DNA of 64,000 nt from an uncultured Eggerthella sp. (GTDB lineage: Bacteria; Actinomycetota; Coriobacteriia; Coriobacteriales; Eggerthellaceae), in NCBI GenBank assembly GCA_900553605.1, contig USDX01000002.1, positions 116,232 through 180,231 on the forward strand. Reading direction: 5' to 3'. Below are positions 60,837 through 64,000 of this stretch, in pieces. The notes below the pieces were generated by a model. The model worked only from the letters and a program-made list of their open reading frames with translations, was not told where the DNA came from and did not search any database. Position 1 is the first letter of the stretch. Every line of letters begins with the position of its first letter. Made by a program: the position numbers and the translations under genes.

Positions 60837-61844
60837 TTACTTCAAGGTAAGGCTCTCAAGCATTGGCATTGCGTCGTCCCAGTTCAGTTTGCGGTGAATC
60901 TGCACGCGTACGGTTTTGCCGTTAGGCGCCGATGCGAACATCGAGTAGGTGTTGTCGGGGGCCTTCAGGCGAAGCCACGTGGTGCCCTTGATGTCCACCT
61001 GGTCGGTGGCAATGTCCTTGCCTTCGTAGGTCTTTTGTAGGCTGGCGATTTCCTCTTCGGGCGAGCGTGGGAACACGTCTACCTTGAAGGAGCTATCCGT
61101 GCCTTCCTTGTAGAATCTTGCCTTCTGTTCGCTTGCGCTGCCGCTGTCGAGAACGAACCCTTCGCTGGCTTCAATCTTGAAGGATGCGCAATCAACGCCA
61201 GTAGTGGATTCGGCAGCCTTGTCGTCGTCGGCGTCAGCCGCAATGGCCTTGTATTCTTCTGTCTCGGTGCCCGTGGTGTCGAAGCGCATTACGGCGGGGT
61301 TCTGGCCAACCTTGTATTGGCTGTCGATGTTAACGGTGATGGGACCGTAGTAAGGGGCCTTCGGAACCCAGAAGTAAACGAACTCTACCGATTCGCCAGA
61401 TGGGATATCAAGTCGATCGTTTCCGTATTTGGCTCCATCGCACAACGCTTCGGGGATATCGTTGGTGGTGTACTCAAGTACGGCGGCCTTGCTTGAACGG
61501 AATATCTCGTCGCCTGGTTCAAGCTCGCCCTGCGCGGCTTTAACGCTGAAGCCCGTGAACTTCAAGGGCTTGTCGCCGTTGTTCGTTATCTTAAGGTGAA
61601 GGTAGAAACCGTCCTTCTTGGCCTTATCGCCAGCGTAGAAGGTACCATCTGCTACTGATTCGAAGGTGTTGCCGTCGATCTCGACCGACTGAGATTGATA
61701 AGCGTGTTGCGCCGACGTCGCAGCGTTGGTGGATTCGCTTTGCGCGCTGCCGCCGCCGCAGCCGACCATCGTGCAGGCGAGCATGGCTGAAAAGGCCACC
61801 GTTGGCACTCCTACAAGCACCTTTTTGGTAATCGGCTTTATCAT
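60837..61844 (-). CDS. Lipoprotein of unknown function
   Basis: About 335 residues. Signal peptide ending in a lipobox (ACTMVGC followed by GGG), so the protein is anchored on the outer face of the membrane. A Ser/Ala linker leads to a beta-rich domain resembling DUF4352/telomeric-repeat-like folds (YLHLKITNNGDKPLKFTGFS, SGESVEFVYFWVPKAP), and then a separate C-terminal domain (FKIEASEGFVLDSGSASEQK to the end). Likely part of cell-envelope sensing or transport; no partner gene is adjacent. The ATG at 61844 follows GAGGAA. Confidence 0.85.
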   Translation of the reverse strand: MIKPITKKVLVGVPTVAFSAMLACTMVGCGGGSAQSESTNAATSAQHAYQSQSVEIDGNTFESVADGTFYAGDKAKKDGFYLHLKITNNGDKPLKFTGFSVKAAQGELEPGDEIFRSSKAAVLEYTTNDIPEALCDGAKYGNDRLDIPSGESVEFVYFWVPKAPYYGPITVNIDSQYKVGQNPAVMRFDTTGTETEEYKAIAADADDDKAAESTTGVDCASFKIEASEGFVLDSGSASEQKARFYKEGTDSSFKVDVFPRSPEEEIASLQKTYEGKDIATDQVDIKGTTWLRLKAPDNTYSMFASAPNGKTVRVQIHRKLNWDDAMPMLESLTLK

Positions 61845-62304
61845 GTCTACCACTTCCTCTCGTCTTTTTGCTCGCAGCTTTTGCCTCTACCTGCATAGTG
61901 AAGGAGAAAGCGATTTTCGCGAAGGACCTGGTGGCTCAGATCGAGCGGGAGAGGGATCCCTTGCGGCTCAATCAGGGGAGTACTCGCGCACCTGGCGGTT
62001 TGATTTGGCGGTCGGGCGTGATTGCAGCTGGCGTTTGATCCTGTGTTTGCGGAGATGCTCATCTGTTTCACGCATCGCGCCTCAACTGGCGTTTAACCCT
62101 ACGTTTTTACGGTCTTTCTCGTTCGTTGCGCGTCCTTGCGACTGCTGTTTGCGCCCAATGCAACCGAATCAGGGCGCCAGGCTAGGCGGTGATCGCCGTC
62201 CTCTCCTGCGCCTGCTGATTATCTACTCCCCATTGCATGCCAGGGCATTTCCGGCGTACCTGGGGAGTGAATGACGCGGTGGCTGACGCGATGAGCAATC
62301 AGCC

Positions 62305-63096
62305 CTATTCGACCGGCAACTGAATCTCGGTCAGCCACTCTTCGACGGATTCCTTGTTCCAGATGCCGTCAATGTAGCTCTCGCGGGAGAAACCCGCCAC
62401 CTTGTACCCGTTGTCCTCAGCGTACTTGTAGATGAATGCGTACGCTTCGCCAAGGTTTTCGTAGGCGCCCTGGTGGTAAATGCTCAAAACCTTGGTCTCG
62501 GGGATCTCACGGAACTTGATGTTGTCGCTTTCCGTGCCGAATGCCTCGACGGCCTCGGAATGGCGCACGCGTACGTCGGCCTCGCGGTGCTCGCAGTCTA
62601 GGTACTCCACGAACTCGTAAGGCGGCTCCGCGCATTTCAAGTCTGGGTTGAGGGCTTTTGCCTCAGCGCCCTGGGCTGGGATCCACTGCATGGCGTCGGA
62701 GTATTGGGCGAGTGTCGCTTCGGAGTAGTAAACGATGCAGCTCGGGATGGTCTTCTCGGTTACCTGGTATCTCATGTCATTTCCTTCCAGTAGGTGATGG
62801 ATCACGGAAAGGTTTCTGGCAATCTTGGCTTGCTGTTCCTGAAGTGTGTGCGCCTGCTCCAGGAGAATCTCCCGCTCATCCGCACCGCCGAGAATCGCCT
62901 TGATCTGGGCAACCGGTATGCCCAGCTGGCGAAGCGCCTTGATGCGAGCGGCAGTTCTGAGCTGCGCGGTGTCGTACATGCGGTATCCCGTCCACTCGTC
63001 GACGCGGGCAGGCGAAAGAAGCCCTTCCTTTTCGTAGAAACGCAGGGCCTTCACCGTCAGCATGGACAGCTTGGAAAACTCGCCGATCTTCAGCAT
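62305..63096 (-). CDS. MerR family regulator with GyrI-like effector-binding domain
   Basis: 263 residues. MerR winged helix at residues 1-70 (KIGEFSKLSMLTVKALRFYE, RVDEWTGYRMYDTAQLRTAA), a coil to residue 105, and a GyrI-like/AraC effector domain (about 115-263) with VTEKTIPSCIVYYSEATLAQ and ETKVLSIYHQGAYENLGEAY. Such proteins bind small hydrophobic or cationic ligands, often antimicrobials, and activate an efflux or modification gene. AAAGGAGG precedes the ATG. The adjacent TfoX-like gene is transcribed towards it on the same strand, 42 bases upstream. Confidence 0.92.
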   Translation of the reverse strand: MLKIGEFSKLSMLTVKALRFYEKEGLLSPARVDEWTGYRMYDTAQLRTAARIKALRQLGIPVAQIKAILGGADEREILLEQAHTLQEQQAKIARNLSVIHHLLEGNDMRYQVTEKTIPSCIVYYSEATLAQYSDAMQWIPAQGAEAKALNPDLKCAEPPYEFVEYLDCEHREADVRVRHSEAVEAFGTESDNIKFREIPETKVLSIYHQGAYENLGEAYAFIYKYAEDNGYKVAGFSRESYIDGIWNKESVEEWLTEIQLPVE

Positions 63097-63138
63097 GCCG
63101 AATGCCTCCTTTCCTATTACGGCGCCTACTGTCAGGCC

Positions 63139-63471
63139 TTACCTTAGGGGAGAGTCAAGGGGTGACTTTCGGTTCTTTTTCGGAGGCGGGAGCTGAGGGA
63201 GCATTGCCGCGACGGTTGCTGCGATAAGTGCGGGGTCATCGGAGTCTACGAGCAGCATGGGTTTCGCTCCTTCGTAGGGAATGTCCTCGCTTGGGAAAGA
63301 TTTGCGAGCAGCAGGTACGTCCTTGAGCAGCAGTCTGTCGTCGTAAATGCCACCAATGATGATTCCCTCGCTGTACAGAAGGTATTCGCCCATCATCTTG
63401 CGATGCGTGACAGCAGGGGCTTCGCGCAGCAAATCGAGCGCATATGCCAGGTATTCTTCGGTAGATGCCAT
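63139..63471 (-). CDS. TfoX/Sxy N-terminal domain protein
   Basis: About 110 residues. STEEYLAYALDLLREAPAVT, KMMGEYLLYSEGIIIGGIYD and RLLLKDVPAARKSFP match the N-terminal TfoX domain. These short proteins are common in anaerobes and often accompany MerR/GyrI regulators; their function is unknown and they are not competence factors here. GAGGA lies 11 bases before the ATG at 63471; the frame is open to 63591, with a further ATG at 63513. Confidence 0.85.
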   Translation of the reverse strand: MASTEEYLAYALDLLREAPAVTHRKMMGEYLLYSEGIIIGGIYDDRLLLKDVPAARKSFPSEDIPYEGAKPMLLVDSDDPALIAATVAAMLPQLPPPKKNRKSPLDSPLR

Positions 63472-63548
63472 GCGAACCACGTCCTCATCGGTTGGATTCA
63501 ACAATGCTTTCATAGTTGAAAATACCGCTATCCTTGCTGGAAAAGAAG

Positions 63549-63582
63549 CAGCCCCAGTCATCGCTTTCGCTGGCTGGGGCTG
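63549..63582 (-). terminator. Hairpin CAGCCCCAG / CTGGGGCTG upstream of the TfoX-like gene
   Basis: Perfect 9-base arms with an inner GCTTTCGC stem; on the minus strand it is followed by CTTCTTTT. It suggests a transcript from the right side ending here, though no gene was found there. Confidence 0.5.
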
Positions 63583-63746
63583 AAATCGCAAACAGCATGA
63601 ATAGATGATTTGCGAATCGCTATTATTCCCGCTCGGTGACTTCGACTCTGTCGTTCCGTCGTTTCAGTTGCACTCAGTTTTCGGTGTCGTCTCGAACCGA
63701 ATGCCGCCAAATAACACCATGTCGCGTTTCATCGGCTTCGGGGACA

Positions 63747-63812
63747 AAAGCTGGGACAATTTCAAAAACTTTTTTCAAACTCAGTGTTTTGAGTTTTTGT
63801 TTTTGTCCCAAA
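63747..63812. repeat. Imperfect inverted repeat GGGACAA...TTGTCCC
   Basis: Arms begin GGGACAATTTCAAAAACT and, in complement, GGGACAAAAACAAAAACT, converging on ACTCAGTGTTTTGAGTT. GGGACAA also occurs once more just upstream in direct orientation. It looks like a large intergenic stem or a degenerate mobile-element end. Confidence 0.45.
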
Positions 63813-63894
63813 GGGCGCGGCGGACCGTCTTGGGAGGCTCAATTTCGCCGAAAACGCCCGTTTTGAAACTCAACCGTCCTTTAGTTTGCAAGCC

Positions 63895-63958
63895 GCCAGC
63901 TACAATCACAAGTGAATTAGCGCGGGCGGCTTTTGCGTTATTTGCAAAAGCCCAGGTC
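63895..63958 (+). repeat. Copy 2 of the hairpin-bearing intergenic repeat
   Basis: Contains AAGTGAATTAGCGCGGG and the stem GGCTTTTGC / GCAAAAGCC with a 7-base loop. Compared with copy 1, the C-G pair (T-A in copy 1) near the stem base changed on both sides, so pairing is kept. Confidence 0.55.
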
Positions 63959-64000
63959 GCAGGTCTGCGCAATCGGCAGGCGAAGTGAGTAGTCTCAGGT

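Larger units (their letters stand above)
63592..64000. other. Gene-free region with two repeat structures
   Basis: No coding region was recognised. It holds an imperfect inverted repeat (63747-63812) rich in runs of A and T, and the second copy of the hairpin-bearing repeat at 63895-63958. Confidence 0.5.

Overview
The window looks like chromosomal DNA of a moderate-GC, strictly anaerobic Gram-positive bacterium. A member of Coriobacteriia (Eggerthellaceae-like) is my best guess. This is inference from gene content: single-electron flavoproteins and ferredoxins, a selenium-dependent molybdenum hydroxylase locus, sortase-type surface proteins, an HsmA-family membrane protein and many Shine-Dalgarno-led short operons. 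No rRNA, tRNA, CRISPR array, integrase or intact insertion sequence was seen.

Layout. 1-5.5 kb: end of a UPF0303 gene, map with a SEC-C motif, a tetR-hsmA pair, and two decayed transporter genes beside an inverted-repeat element. 5.5-12 kb: a BilS-like flavodoxin, a DUF134/NifX-type regulator with paired palindromic operators, a UvrA2-type ABC protein and a xanthine/uracil permease. 11.8-18.5 kb: a selenium-dependent molybdenum hydroxylase block (MobA-like transferase, FAD, 2Fe-2S and molybdopterin subunits, YqeC, YqeB, XdhC), which with the permease suggests purine or other N-heterocycle catabolism. 18.7-27.6 kb: EFR1 ferredoxin, DegV, MoaE-like protein, flavodiiron protein, an acidic EF-hand-like protein, a truncated CoA-disulfide reductase, an ATP-grasp protein, YbaN and a ZIP transporter. 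27.7-32.4 kb: an FtsX-type ABC exporter pair, GtrA and a hypothetical protein.

32.7-42.1 kb is the accessory core, a defence-like island. It holds a small ORF, a DNA methyltransferase interrupted by an in-frame TGA, and a GIY-YIG/helicase/methylase-like restriction protein. These are followed by a tightly overlapping three-gene cassette: PHP phosphoesterase-ATPase fusion, a 115-residue protein and a DUF4268 PD-(D/E)XK nuclease. Base composition changes sharply inside this island.

42.2-52 kb: a bacterial serpin, two sortase-type surface proteins, a flavodoxin-membrane fusion preceded by a coupled 44-codon ORF, and a decayed BspA-like leucine-rich repeat gene. 52-64 kb: a membrane-anchored MerR regulator, an AEC transporter, an HxlR/NAD(P)-reductase pair, then a run of PNPOx-ferredoxin, SirTM sirtuin and zinc macrodomain (reversible protein ADP-ribosylation), an amidohydrolase, a GNAT, a lipoprotein, a MerR/GyrI regulator and a TfoX-like protein. 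Two copies of a hairpin-bearing intergenic repeat lie near the end of the window.

The strongest candidates for a little-described system are the PHP-ATPase/small protein/DUF4268 cassette and the ADP-ribosylation operon paired with a PNPOx-ferredoxin.
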